Assembly (NCBI GenBank): GCA_030426845.1
Contig: JAUHXR010000011.1
Coordinates: 1-63,353 of the forward strand
Length of the DNA stretch: 63,353 bases
DNA from: Polyangia bacterium
GTDB lineage: Bacteria; Myxococcota_A; Polyangia; Polyangiales; Sandaracinaceae
Direction of reading: 5' to 3'
The notes below the pieces were generated by a model. The model saw only the letters and a program-made list of their open reading frames with translations, did not search any database and was not told the origin of the DNA. This document shows, piece after piece, positions 1-8,865 of this stretch (its first letter is position 1; every line of letters starts with the position of its first letter). The translations under genes were made by a program, and so were the position numbers.

Positions 1-817
1 GCAGGTCCGCCTCGAAGGCGTCGAGCTGAACCCAGAGCGTGTCGAGATCGGCCACCCGGTAGAGCGGGGCGCCAGGCGTCACGTAGGCGCCCTCGGTGGT
101 GAGGCGCTCGAGGACCGTACCCGCGACCGGGCTCCGGATGGCGACGCGGCGCGCCGCGTCGTCGCGCGCCTGCATCCGATCGATCTCGGCCGCGGGCACC
201 CCGAGCAGCCGCAGGCGCTCCCGCGTCGAGGCGAGCGTGGCCTCGGCCGCGGTGCGCGCGAGCGCGGTGCCGCCGCTCAGCCGCTCGAGCTGCTGCGCCG
301 CCGCCCGCAGGTCGCGCGCCGCCGCGTAGATCTCGGGGCTGTAGAGCGTCGCCACCGTCTGGCCGCGCCGCACGGGCGCGCCGGTCACGCGGACGTGGAG
401 GCGCTCGATGCGCCCGCCGATCCACGCGGTGACGAGGCGCTCGGAGGTCTCGTCGAGCGCGACCCGCCCCGACAGGCGAAGCCCGCCGGCCCGCGCGGAC
501 GCCCGGGCGACGCGCACGGTGCGCACCCCCGCGAGGGCCCTCGCGCGCGGGCTGAGCGCGACCTGGTTGGCCGCGAGCGGCTCGCCCGCCTGGAGCGAGG
601 AGACCAGCACCAGGTCCATGCCGCAGATGGGGCACTCCCCCGGCTCGGGCCGCAGGATCTGCGGGTGCATCGAGCACGTGTAGCTGTCGTCGGCCGCGGC
701 GCCGTCCGGGCCGCCCCCGGGCGTCGGCGCGGCGGTGCACCGACCGAGGCCGAACGCGGCCGTGACGAGGAGGAGGGCCGCCACGAGCGCCGCGGCGCGG
801 GTCGCGCGGGCGCTCAT
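1..817 (-). CDS. cusB: CusB-type RND efflux periplasmic adaptor (partial, C-terminus outside window)
   Basis: Membrane-fusion adaptor of a tripartite RND heavy-metal pump, linking the inner-membrane pump to the outer-membrane channel encoded just upstream. The first 272 residues are visible. A hydrophobic N-terminus (about residues 9-25) is followed by a heavy-metal-binding module with Cys48, His51, Cys62, Cys65 and Met67 (YTCSMHPQ...CPICGMDL), typical of Cu/Ag-type adaptors. Barrel-sandwich and coiled-coil sequence follows (RRGQTVATLYSPE, then a charged helical hairpin). The ATG overlaps the stop of the TolC gene (ATGA), implying translational coupling. The pump gene (cusA) is expected further left. 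The exact metal cannot be told from sequence. Confidence 0.9.
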   Translation of the reverse strand, partial: MSARATRAAALVAALLLVTAAFGLGRCTAAPTPGGGPDGAAADDSYTCSMHPQILRPEPGECPICGMDLVLVSSLQAGEPLAANQVALSPRARALAGVRTVRVARASARAGGLRLSGRVALDETSERLVTAWIGGRIERLHVRVTGAPVRRGQTVATLYSPEIYAAARDLRAAAQQLERLSGGTALARTAAEATLASTRERLRLLGVPAAEIDRMQARDDAARRVAIRSPVAGTVLERLTTEGAYVTPGAPLYRVADLDTLWVQLDAFEADL

Positions 818-2160
818 CGGGACGCCTCCAGCGCGATCGGGCGACCGACGATCGCCTCGAGGCGCGCGAGCCGCTCGCCGTGGTCGCGCCGCGCCTCGAT
901 CGCGTCGAGCGCGATCTCGAGCTGGGCCCGCACGGCGAGCACCACGTCGGGCAGCGACGCCTCACCCACCGCGTAGGCGCCGGTGACCGACTCGAGCGCG
1001 GCCTCCGCCTGAGGCAGGAGCGTCGCGTCGTAGAGCGCGAGGCGTCGAGACGCGTCGCTCGCACCGGCCCACGCCTCGGTGAGCGCGGCGACCGCCGCGT
1101 CCTCGGCCGCGCGGCGATCGGCCCGCGCCGCCGCCCCCTCGGCTTCGGCCGCGCGCTGCGCCTCGCCCGCCGCGTCCTGACCGAAGATCGGCACGCTCAC
1201 CCCGACGCTGACGAGGAGCGCGTCGTCGCCGCTCCCCGGCACCGGCGTGGCGGCGTCCCCGGTCTCGATCCAGTCGACCCCCAGGACGAACGAGGGGAAG
1301 CGCCCCGCCTCGGCCGCCCCGGCCGCCGCGTCGTGGGCCCGCGCCCTCGCCTCGAGCGCCTCTAGCCGCGGGTGCGCGCGCGCCTCCGAGGTGAGCGTGG
1401 CGAGGGACTCGGCGGGCCGCGCCGCGATCGGCGCCTCGTCCGCGATGGGCAGCGCGAGGTCCGCCGGCGCGCCGACCGCCGCCCGCAGCGCGGCGAGGGC
1501 CGCGACCTCGCGCTCGTCCAGGCCCGCGCGCTGATCCGCGAGCCGGGCCCGCGCGAGCTCGAGCTGGGAGACGTCCGCGAGCGAGCCCCGGCCGATCTCG
1601 AGGCGGGCGCGCGCCGCGTCGACCAGCGACGCCAGGAGCGCGAGCTGATCGTCGAGGACCGCGCGGCGCCGGCGGATCGACCACGCGGCCCACCACGCGC
1701 GCCCCACCCGCTCGCGCACCGCGAGGGCCTCGGCCTCGAAGGCGCGTTGGGCGGCGCGAGCCTCGTGACCGCGCGCGTCCGCCGCCTGCGTGAGCGCGGT
1801 CGGCCAGGGGATCGCCTGCCGGACGCCGAGGCGATGGCGCTGCGGACCCACCCGTGTCTGCACGGGGAGCGCGTAGAACGCGTAGGTCACCATCGGGTCG
1901 GGCATCCGGCGCGCCGGCGCGATGCGGTGGACCGCGGCGCGCCACCGCTCGTAGCCGGCGCGGATGGCGGGGCTGCCCTCGAGCGCGAGGCGCACGTAGC
2001 CCGCCAGCGCGCCGTCGGGCGGGTCCGAGGGCGCCGCGTCCGGCTCGCGGAGCTCCCGCTCGACCCTCGCGAGGTCGGCGCGCAGCGCGTCTTCGTGGGC
2101 CGCGGCGCAGCCCAGGGTCACCAGCGCGAGGGCGCCGGCGCTCAGTCTTGTCGTGAGCAC
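814..2160 (-). CDS. TolC-family outer-membrane efflux lipoprotein (CusC-like)
   Basis: Outer-membrane channel component of the metal efflux system, 448 residues, the usual TolC-family length. The GTG start gives a lipoprotein signal ending LVTLGC, so the N-terminus is probably lipidated as in CusC/OprM. Two long Ala/Glu/Arg-rich helical repeats (about 130-230 and 330-440) with ARLEIGRGSLADVSQLE and AYAVGEASLPDVVLA are the paired coiled-coil repeats of OEP proteins. It lies between a small Cys protein and cusB and overlaps cusB by 4 nt. The ATG at 2170 is out of frame, which supports the GTG start. Confidence 0.88.
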   Translation of the reverse strand: MLTTRLSAGALALVTLGCAAAHEDALRADLARVERELREPDAAPSDPPDGALAGYVRLALEGSPAIRAGYERWRAAVHRIAPARRMPDPMVTYAFYALPVQTRVGPQRHRLGVRQAIPWPTALTQAADARGHEARAAQRAFEAEALAVRERVGRAWWAAWSIRRRRAVLDDQLALLASLVDAARARLEIGRGSLADVSQLELARARLADQRAGLDEREVAALAALRAAVGAPADLALPIADEAPIAARPAESLATLTSEARAHPRLEALEARARAHDAAAGAAEAGRFPSFVLGVDWIETGDAATPVPGSGDDALLVSVGVSVPIFGQDAAGEAQRAAEAEGAAARADRRAAEDAAVAALTEAWAGASDASRRLALYDATLLPQAEAALESVTGAYAVGEASLPDVVLAVRAQLEIALDAIEARRDHGERLARLEAIVGRPIALEASR

Positions 2161-2230
2161 GATCGATCATCTCCGAGGCGAGACAGCACACGCTGGGCGC
2201 ACGCATGCACGGCGCGCGGCCCGCCTCGGA

Positions 2231-2605
2231 TCAGATCAGGAGGATCGTGGTTCTCAGCCCGCGATCGGGTGGTCGCTCGGGCGCGTGGGCGACGCCGCGA
2301 ACCCGGCTCGCGGGGGGCGCGACCGCGACCGTGACCGGAGCGGGCAGCAGCGCCGCCGCCGCCGGGGGCACGCTCGGCCCGCTCGTCGACGCGCCGTGCT
2401 CGCGGTCCTCGACGCGCCCGTAGTCGCAGCAGTCCCCGCCCTCACGGCTCCAGCGCGTCTGGTTCGACATCGCGCAGCAGCCGCCGCGGTGGTCCTCCAT
2501 GGACCACACGTCCATGCACGCGTCCGGGTGGCCGACCCACGCGAAGAACAGCGCCCCGTGCGCGAGCACGGCGGCGAAGCCCAGGCGTCGGACCCAGCGA
2601 GGCAT
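2231..2605 (-). CDS. Small Cys-rich exported or membrane-anchored protein at the head of the Cus operon
   Basis: 124 residues from ATG 2605; a TTG three codons earlier is possible. One N-terminal hydrophobic segment (about residues 8-22) is followed by a Cys/Met/Asp-rich stretch with DACMD, GGCCAM and GDCCDYG. A Pro/Ala/Val-rich tail ending RGLRTTILLI resembles small proteins often found beside metal efflux genes. It sits 70 bp upstream of the TolC gene on the same strand. A periplasmic metal-binding or sensing role is inferred from Cys/Met content and context only; I cannot name a family with confidence. Confidence 0.6.
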   Translation of the reverse strand: MPRWVRRLGFAAVLAHGALFFAWVGHPDACMDVWSMEDHRGGCCAMSNQTRWSREGGDCCDYGRVEDREHGASTSGPSVPPAAAALLPAPVTVAVAPPASRVRGVAHAPERPPDRGLRTTILLI

Positions 2606-2662
2606 GACCCCCAAGTGATACGCGCCAGGGCTGCCGATGCCAACCCCCCGGAGCGGATGCGC

Positions 2663-3847
2663 TCAGGGAGCCGGACAAGCCGGCGACGGCCGGGCGTGGC
2701 CGAACACGATCGTCCAGAGATAGTCGTTGTCGGTGCCGGTCGAGGTCGCCGCGGTCCAGCGCTCGGCGTCAGGGCTCGAGAAGAAGCGCTGCGCGTCGCG
2801 CGCGACCGCCACCCAGCCGAGGCCCGGGCCGTAGGCGATCGCGGCGAGGTCGACCCCCGCGTCGTGGGGCACCGCGCGCCACGTCACTCCGTCGGCGGAG
2901 TGGAACGACTCCCCGGTCCGCCCGATCCCGACGAACTCCGCGCCGTCCCACTCGATGGAGCGCATGGTCGTGGTGACCGGGGTGGCGCGCCAGGTGAGGC
3001 CGCGGTCGTCCGAGACGCAGACCGTCCCCCCGCGCCCGCCGACGAGGACGCGGTCCGCGGTCACGAGGTGCCTCCCTCCGCGCTGCACCGAGTCGGTGCA
3101 CGCGAGGTCGTAGCCGGTGCCGGAGTACCAGGTGGCGCCGCCGTCGTCGCTGAGGTGAGCCCGCGGGCCGCGCACGAAGACGAACAGCCCGTGGCCGCCG
3201 CCGAGCGCGCGCAGGTCTCCCTCGCCGCGCCCCGGGAGGGTAACGGACCGCCGCGTCCACACGCGACCGTCCGGGCTGGTGTGGAAGGCGCTCCCCGCGA
3301 TGATCCCGAACTGCGTCCCGTCCCAGGCGATCCCCGAGCAGCCGACGGGACGATCCACCGTTCCGTCCTCGTGAACGAAGTTTTCGTCCGGCATGTCCTC
3401 CCAGGTCACGCCGTCGTCGCTCCACACGACGCGGGCGGGGTTGCCCCAGCCCGCGCAGCCGACGAACTTCCCGTCGCCGTAGGCCATGCGGCCGAGCCCG
3501 GAGTACTCGGAGTGATCGTGGCCGTCGGGCTCGAACGAGTGCTCCGCGATCCACGTCGCGCCGCCGTCGCATGACGTGAGGGTCCGGGCCGCGTGCCCGT
3601 AGGCCACGAACATCGGGACGCGCGCGTCGCTCGGGGGACCCGCGTCCACCTCGGGCGGTCCGGCGTCGGAGGTCGCCTCCCCCGCGTCCGCGTCCGCCGT
3701 CGCCTCACCCGCGTCGTCCGCCGTCACCGCGCCCGCGTCGTCCGTCGCCTCGCCCGCGTCGTCCGTCGCCTCGCCCGCGTCGTCCGTCGCCGGCGCGCCG
3801 TCGCACGCCGCGAGCCCGAGGCCCAGGATCACCGCCAACACGCGCAT
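2663..3847 (-). CDS. Lipoprotein with acidic repeat linker and BNR/YCF48-like beta-propeller
   Basis: 394 residues. The signal MRVLAVILGLGLAAC gives a lipidated Cys15. A linker of DDAGEAT heptads (about 19-70) follows; three copies are exact 21-bp repeats at 3732-3794. The rest is a propeller-like domain with repeated Asp-box-type motifs (SCDGGATWIA, WSDDGVTWED, SDDGGATWYS, SDDRGLTWRA, HSADGVTWRA, SSPDAERWTA), about seven blades. Such folds bind ligands or assist assembly; no enzymatic residues can be assigned. Its ATG overlaps the stop of the DUF1552 gene (TGATG), so it is the third gene of that operon. Confidence 0.82.
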   Translation of the reverse strand: MRVLAVILGLGLAACDGAPATDDAGEATDDAGEATDDAGAVTADDAGEATADADAGEATSDAGPPEVDAGPPSDARVPMFVAYGHAARTLTSCDGGATWIAEHSFEPDGHDHSEYSGLGRMAYGDGKFVGCAGWGNPARVVWSDDGVTWEDMPDENFVHEDGTVDRPVGCSGIAWDGTQFGIIAGSAFHTSPDGRVWTRRSVTLPGRGEGDLRALGGGHGLFVFVRGPRAHLSDDGGATWYSGTGYDLACTDSVQRGGRHLVTADRVLVGGRGGTVCVSDDRGLTWRATPVTTTMRSIEWDGAEFVGIGRTGESFHSADGVTWRAVPHDAGVDLAAIAYGPGLGWVAVARDAQRFFSSPDAERWTAATSTGTDNDYLWTIVFGHARPSPACPAP

Positions 3848-5385
3848 CACGCCACCAGCATCGGCAGCGGGTCGCCGCCTGCGTCGACGATGCCCTGGTG
3901 GTAGCCCGCGGCGTGTCGCGCCTCGACCGTCATGTCGCCGTAGCCGGGGCCGGGCGTCGTGTCGCCGAAGTCCTGCGGGCGCAGACCCATCGCCATCAAG
4001 ACGTTGGCGAGGTACTGGTTCCACGACAGGCCCTCACGGAACTCGGCCTTCAGGCCGGACCAGTGCCGCGCGGGAAGGAGCGTGCTCTCGCGATAGCGGT
4101 AGTCGATGAAGCGCCCCGTGCGGAAGTGCCCCCCCGCGCTCCCCGCGGTCACGAGCGGCATCTCCAGGGAGAAGTGCGTGAGGAAGCCCGACTCCTGCGT
4201 GTACTGCACGAGCGAGTTGTCGAGGAAGGTGCGGCCGTCCATCTCCTCCACGTCCAGCTTGCTGACGAGATCGAGGAACACGTGCTCGAACACCCGCGAG
4301 GCCTGCTGACCGAGGGTCGCCGAGTCCCCGGCGTGCGCGACCGACTCGTGCCAGTCGGACTGGTTGACACCGTCAACGAGGATCGCGCGCGGGTAGATCG
4401 TGGCGACGCTGGTCACGTTGCACATGATCGCGGTCGCGAGGACGTCATTGAAGAGCGCGAACCACTGAGCGTTCTGGGCCTCGGCCACCGGGCGGACCTG
4501 GAGCCGCACGTCGTCGGCGCGGGTGAACCCGGCGCTGTTCCCGGGTCGGGTGAGCTGACCGCAGGAGACCGCCGCGCGGCTCTCGAGCCGGCGCTGCAGC
4601 TCGGAGATGCGCTGCATGTGCTCCTCGAGGCGCCGCCGATCGGCGGCCGAGAGCCGCTGCGCGTCCCCGAACCGACCGCTCGTCATCGCGCGGTAGTGAT
4701 CGAGCACGCGATCGACGACCGGCCGCCGGGGCTCGGAGGGGGCGGTCGCGCCGACGTCGCCGAACAGCCGGTCGAAGAGGCCGATCGAGCTCTGCTCGGC
4801 TGGCAGCCCGACGATCGCCCCGCTCCGGGTCGCCGGGTCGGTGAAGCCCCACGCGAGCCCGTTGCCGTTGCGGTCGCTGTCGATCTGGATCGAGCGCTCG
4901 AGGACCCCCGAGAGGTCGGGGTAGAAGCGGTCGCTCCACGCGAGCACCTGGTCGATCGTGGGCACACCCGTCTCGCCGATGCTCCCGAGGTGCCCCCCGT
5001 GGTGGTGCCCCATGTACTGCATGATCCCGAGGCCGCGCACGACGTTGAGCTTCGAGGCGAGGGCGGGGGTGAGCACGCCCTCCGAGCCCCGCAGCACCCG
5101 GGTGATCGACGCCACACCGCCGCTCGTCGAGTACGGCAGCGGGCCGTGGTGCGCGACGTGGCCGGGGAAGAGCGGCTCGGTCTGCGGCGCCGCGGCGTCC
5201 GGCGGGAACATGTCCGCCGCGGCCGCGCCCCCGTGCGTCGAGGCGATCGCGACGAAGCGCTTGTTCTGGCGCACCTGCGCCCGCGCGGTCTCGGTCAGCA
5301 GCGACGGGAGCACGGGGAGCGCGAGGGTGAAGCCGCCCGCCCCGAGGAGGAAGTGGCGACGTCCGAGCTTGCCGATCTTCTTCAT
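3847..5385 (-). CDS. DUF1552 protein with twin-arginine signal
   Basis: 512 residues, usual length for DUF1552, a family with no established activity common in myxobacteria and planctomycetes. The N-terminus has a Tat-type motif (GRRHFLLGAGGF) and an A-R-A cleavage region, predicting folded export, perhaps with a cofactor. Family-like blocks include FVAIASTHGG near residue 43, a DHYR helical region and the late NNSLVQYTQESGFLTHF-type segment. The start is supported by a GGGAGGAGAG ribosome-binding site lying across the end of the upstream DUF1592 gene; one base separates the two genes. Confidence 0.88.
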   Translation of the reverse strand: MKKIGKLGRRHFLLGAGGFTLALPVLPSLLTETARAQVRQNKRFVAIASTHGGAAAADMFPPDAAAPQTEPLFPGHVAHHGPLPYSTSGGVASITRVLRGSEGVLTPALASKLNVVRGLGIMQYMGHHHGGHLGSIGETGVPTIDQVLAWSDRFYPDLSGVLERSIQIDSDRNGNGLAWGFTDPATRSGAIVGLPAEQSSIGLFDRLFGDVGATAPSEPRRPVVDRVLDHYRAMTSGRFGDAQRLSAADRRRLEEHMQRISELQRRLESRAAVSCGQLTRPGNSAGFTRADDVRLQVRPVAEAQNAQWFALFNDVLATAIMCNVTSVATIYPRAILVDGVNQSDWHESVAHAGDSATLGQQASRVFEHVFLDLVSKLDVEEMDGRTFLDNSLVQYTQESGFLTHFSLEMPLVTAGSAGGHFRTGRFIDYRYRESTLLPARHWSGLKAEFREGLSWNQYLANVLMAMGLRPQDFGDTTPGPGYGDMTVEARHAAGYHQGIVDAGGDPLPMLVA

Positions 5386-5386
5386 C

Positions 5387-7189
5387 TCACTCTCCTCCCG
5401 CGCGCGTGCGCAGCTCCGGGCTCAGCGCGACCTCACGCATCAGCTCGCGCACCGAGGCGCCCCCCGCGAGGGCCTCGCGCATCCGCTCGAGCGCGCAGCC
5501 ATCGCGGTCGAGGTCCTCGACCCGCCGGTGCGTGAAGCGGAAGTAGTGACGCGCGAAGCACGCCTCGACCTTGCCGCTCGTCGCGAGCAAGGCGCTCAGC
5601 TCGACGCCGTCCGAGACCGTCTCGTCGTCGCCGCGCCCGATGGCCGGCCGGCTCGACGCGTCGATCGCGACCTCCCCGACCAGCGCGCCGTCCTCGTCGA
5701 GGAGCCGCTCCGTCGTGATGTAGCGGCCGAGCGCGTCGTAGTGGCTCAGCGCGTAGCCGAGCGCGTTGATGTCGCGGTGGCACGCCTGGCACGCCGCGGG
5801 AGAGGTGAGCACCTCGGCGGTCTCGCGGCTGCCCATCGCGCCGTCCACGTCGGGGATCTCGAGGTCCGGGGGCGGCGGGGGGAGCTCGTCGCAGATCACG
5901 TAGCGGCGCACCTCCACCCCGCGGAGGATCGGGTGCGGGCTCACCGACGGGACCGCGAGGGTGGCCGCCCGCGTGAGGAGGCCGGCGCGCTCGCGGGCAG
6001 GGAGCGCGACCGGCGCCTGCCCCGGCTCCCAGCGCGGGACGCCGTAGATCGACGCCAGCCCGTCGGTCCGCGGGAAGGCCGCGGTCGAGGTGAAGAGGTC
6101 ACCGAGCGTGCCCTCCGCGGCGAACACGGTGTGGACCGTGAAGTCGGCCAGCTCCCGCCGCATGTCCTCGTGCAGCGTCGCGTCGGGGACCAGGCCCCCG
6201 AAGAAGGCGTCGAAGCGCGGGCTGCCGACGCCGGTGTCGAGCGGCTCCAGCTCCGCGACCCCGAGCCACTCCTCGACGAAGCCGGCCATCACCTCTTCGG
6301 CGCGCGGGTCGTCGAGCATGCGATCGACCTGCACCTCGAGCCCGGCCGCGGTGGAGAGCTCGCCCGCCTCCGCCGCGGCGAAGAGCTCGGCGTCGGGCAT
6401 CGTGCCCCAGAGCTGGTAGCTGAGCCGCGTCGCGAGCTCGTGATCGCTGAGCGCGACTCGCCCCGCGTCCGGCGGCCCGGCCCCGAGCTCGACGCGGTAG
6501 AGGAAGCGCGGCGACATGAGGACGACCGCGATGAGCTCGCCGACGCCCTCGGGGCTCACCACGTCGCCGTCGATGTAGGCCTCGTCGCGCAGGAACGCGC
6601 GCTCGTCGGGGTCGAGCGGAGCGCGGAAGGCGGCCGACGCAAAGGAGTCGACGAGCCCGTCGAGGCAGGCCGCGTCGTTGGCGGGATCGGCGTCGGTGGC
6701 GCAACGACCCATGAGGGCCTCCAGGCGGGTCGGGTCCGACGCCAGCGCCCCGCCGACCGCGAGGGCGAGCTCGTAGTGGCCGTCCACCCGGGCCTGCGAG
6801 ACCGTCTGCACCAGGCGCCCGTAGCGGGCCTCCACCGCGCCGGCCCCCGCCGGCACGGGCTCGCTGCGCGCGTCCGCGGGGAGCCGCGTGAGCGCGTCAT
6901 CCACGTCCGCGAGCACCGCGCGGGCGGTCGCGTCGTCGGTCGTGAGCGCGAGGAGGTCGTGGAGGGTCCTACGGTGCTCCACCGCGCTGAGGCGCCGGAG
7001 CGGTCCATCGTCGGGCTGGGCCGCCTCGTCGCAGGTGAAGGTCTCGGCGGCTTCGCGCGGCCCAGGCACCTCCACGTCGGCGCCGCCGCCCGGCTCCGTG
7101 AGCGCGCCGACGCACCCCCCGAGCAGCCCCCCAGACAGCACAGCGGTCGCCCCCACGAGCGCCGGCCTCCACCATCGTTCGACGTCCAT
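5387..7189 (-). CDS. DUF1592/DUF1588-type cytochrome-like lipoprotein
   Basis: 600 residues with a lipobox (SGGLLGGC). In order it shows the DUF1587-like block (RRLSAVEHRRTLHDLL), DUF1595-like block (AAFRAPLDPDERAFL), DUF1592 core (LMSPRFLYRVELG), DUF1588 block (LTRAATLAVPSVSPHPI) and DUF1585 C-terminus (RFTHRRVEDLDRDG). A heme-c type C-x-x-C-H motif lies at Cys467-Cys470-His471, so it may carry covalent heme. These proteins almost always travel with DUF1552 partners, as here. It is first in a three-gene operon; the 95 bp upstream is the likely promoter. Function of the pair is unknown. Confidence 0.88.
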   Translation of the reverse strand: MDVERWWRPALVGATAVLSGGLLGGCVGALTEPGGGADVEVPGPREAAETFTCDEAAQPDDGPLRRLSAVEHRRTLHDLLALTTDDATARAVLADVDDALTRLPADARSEPVPAGAGAVEARYGRLVQTVSQARVDGHYELALAVGGALASDPTRLEALMGRCATDADPANDAACLDGLVDSFASAAFRAPLDPDERAFLRDEAYIDGDVVSPEGVGELIAVVLMSPRFLYRVELGAGPPDAGRVALSDHELATRLSYQLWGTMPDAELFAAAEAGELSTAAGLEVQVDRMLDDPRAEEVMAGFVEEWLGVAELEPLDTGVGSPRFDAFFGGLVPDATLHEDMRRELADFTVHTVFAAEGTLGDLFTSTAAFPRTDGLASIYGVPRWEPGQAPVALPARERAGLLTRAATLAVPSVSPHPILRGVEVRRYVICDELPPPPPDLEIPDVDGAMGSRETAEVLTSPAACQACHRDINALGYALSHYDALGRYITTERLLDEDGALVGEVAIDASSRPAIGRGDDETVSDGVELSALLATSGKVEACFARHYFRFTHRRVEDLDRDGCALERMREALAGGASVRELMREVALSPELRTRAGGE

Positions 7190-7284
7190 CTGTGTGCCTC
7201 CTCCGTCGCGCGCCTGGCGACTCGAAGACCCTACGGAGGGCTCGCGCGGTGGTCTGTTACCGGGTTAGCGCGGATCGCGCGCGG

Positions 7285-8787
7285 TCAGCGCCACCGGGTG
7301 GGCTCGGAGAACGTCGTGTCCTCCACGCGGTACTCGATGCGGCGCCCGACGCGCCGCCCCTCGACCGCGCCGCTCTCGGTCAGGCTCTGCAGCGCGGTCT
7401 GCGCGGTGCGAAGCGGGACGCCAAGCTCCTTGGCCGCGTCCCGCGCGCTCTGGTGCTCGGCCCGCGCGAGGAACCGCAGCATCCGATCCTCGAGGGACTC
7501 TTCGCAGCGAGGATCGGCGAGGAGCAGGGGCTCGACCAGGCGGAGCGCGAGCCGGTCACCGTCGACCTCCATCTCGCCGCGGACGCCCAGCCAGCGCCGC
7601 ATGCGGTGCTGGAGCGTGCGGAACGTGCCGTCGTGGAGCTCCGCGTCGAACCCGAACCCGTAGATGCGCCGGAAGAGCTCCTCGCGATCCAGTCCCGCGG
7701 GCCCGGCCGCGGCGAGGACGCCGATGGCGAGCTGGGTGCGGCCGGGCTTCAGCGGCTCGTGGCGGACGCCGAGCGCGCGCTGAGCGAGGGGCGCGGCGAG
7801 CCCGGCCACCCGACGCGCGGTGCCGTCGGGGCGGACCGCGACGAACACCCCGGCGGGGACGCCCTCGGCCGCGGTGCAGAGCCCGGCCATCGCCGGCGGC
7901 GTCGTGTGGACCTCGCCCTCGCAGAAGCGCCGAAGCGGTGGCGGCAGCGCGTCGAGGGGCGCGCGCGGGTCGAGCAGGGCGAGCGCCACCGTGAGCTCCG
8001 CGGCCTGGCGCGGCCAGTCACGCGTCGCGTCGACGAGTCGCGTGCGGGCCGACGCGAAGGCCTCCAGGTCCGCGGCGCGCGCCGCGCCGAGCAGCTCCGC
8101 CCAGGCCGCGGCCCGGTCCTCGGGCAGCGAGGGCGCGCGGCCGCCGATCGCCTGCTCCCACGCGAGCCGCGGCCACCAAGGCGACGACGCCACCTCCGCC
8201 AGCGCGTGCAGGATGCGCAGCGCGAGGTGCGGCGCGCCCTCGAGCCGGCGGACGCGCGCGAGGACCAGGTTCGAGAGGTACTGCGACTGCGGCAGGTCCT
8301 CGGTCCGGGCCATCCGGGAGGCCCGCCGCGCGAGGACGCGGGCGTCCCCGAGCTCGCCTCGATCCGCGTACGCGAGCGCTCGCAGGCTCGCCGCCTCGAC
8401 GCGGGTGGCGGGGAAGCTCGAGCGCTGCTCCGCCTCGGCGACCTGCGCGGCGCCCTCCGCGTCCCCCCGCGCGAGCCGCGCCCAACCGCGCGCGAGGCCC
8501 GCGGTCGGCGCCAGGGCCGCGTAGGCGTCGAGCCGCGCACGGTCACTCGCCAGCCAGGCCGCGCGGGCGTGCTCGTCGATCGCGTGGCCGCGCCCCTCGC
8601 CGCCGTCGGCGCCGAGGGCGGCCAGCGTGGCCGGCTCCTCGAGCGCCCCGACCTTCGGGTCCGCGAGCCAGCGCTGCGCCTGGATCGCCGCGCGCCACCA
8701 GCCTGACGGCGCGTTCGCGAGCCACGCGGAGGACGGCCGCAGGTCGCCGGCGAGGCCGCGCGCGAACACCTCCGCGGGATCGAGCAT
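7285..8787 (-). CDS. Helical-repeat transcriptional regulator with C-terminal winged-helix domains
   Basis: 500 residues from the ATG at 8787; the reading frame stays open far upstream but only as the shadow of the divergent gene. Residues 1-270 are Ala/Arg/Leu helical repeats of TPR-like character (RGELGDARVLARRASRMA). About 365-425 resembles an OmpR/SARP-type winged helix (LKPGRTQLAIGVLAAAG, then ELHDGTFRTLQHRMRRWL). The last 60 residues form a second HTH (SARDAAKELGVPLRTAQTAL...VEGRRVGRRIEYRVE). It may control the divergent lipoprotein-kinase operon or the DUF1592 operon; no target is proven. Confidence 0.72.
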   Translation of the reverse strand: MLDPAEVFARGLAGDLRPSSAWLANAPSGWWRAAIQAQRWLADPKVGALEEPATLAALGADGGEGRGHAIDEHARAAWLASDRARLDAYAALAPTAGLARGWARLARGDAEGAAQVAEAEQRSSFPATRVEAASLRALAYADRGELGDARVLARRASRMARTEDLPQSQYLSNLVLARVRRLEGAPHLALRILHALAEVASSPWWPRLAWEQAIGGRAPSLPEDRAAAWAELLGAARAADLEAFASARTRLVDATRDWPRQAAELTVALALLDPRAPLDALPPPLRRFCEGEVHTTPPAMAGLCTAAEGVPAGVFVAVRPDGTARRVAGLAAPLAQRALGVRHEPLKPGRTQLAIGVLAAAGPAGLDREELFRRIYGFGFDAELHDGTFRTLQHRMRRWLGVRGEMEVDGDRLALRLVEPLLLADPRCEESLEDRMLRFLARAEHQSARDAAKELGVPLRTAQTALQSLTESGAVEGRRVGRRIEYRVEDTTFSEPTRWR

Positions 8788-8865
8788 CGCGCCCCAGTAT
8801 GACCCGACTCGGCCGCGCACCGTCACGTCGGCCGCCCGCGCGGCGAGTGCTGCTACGATGGTGCC

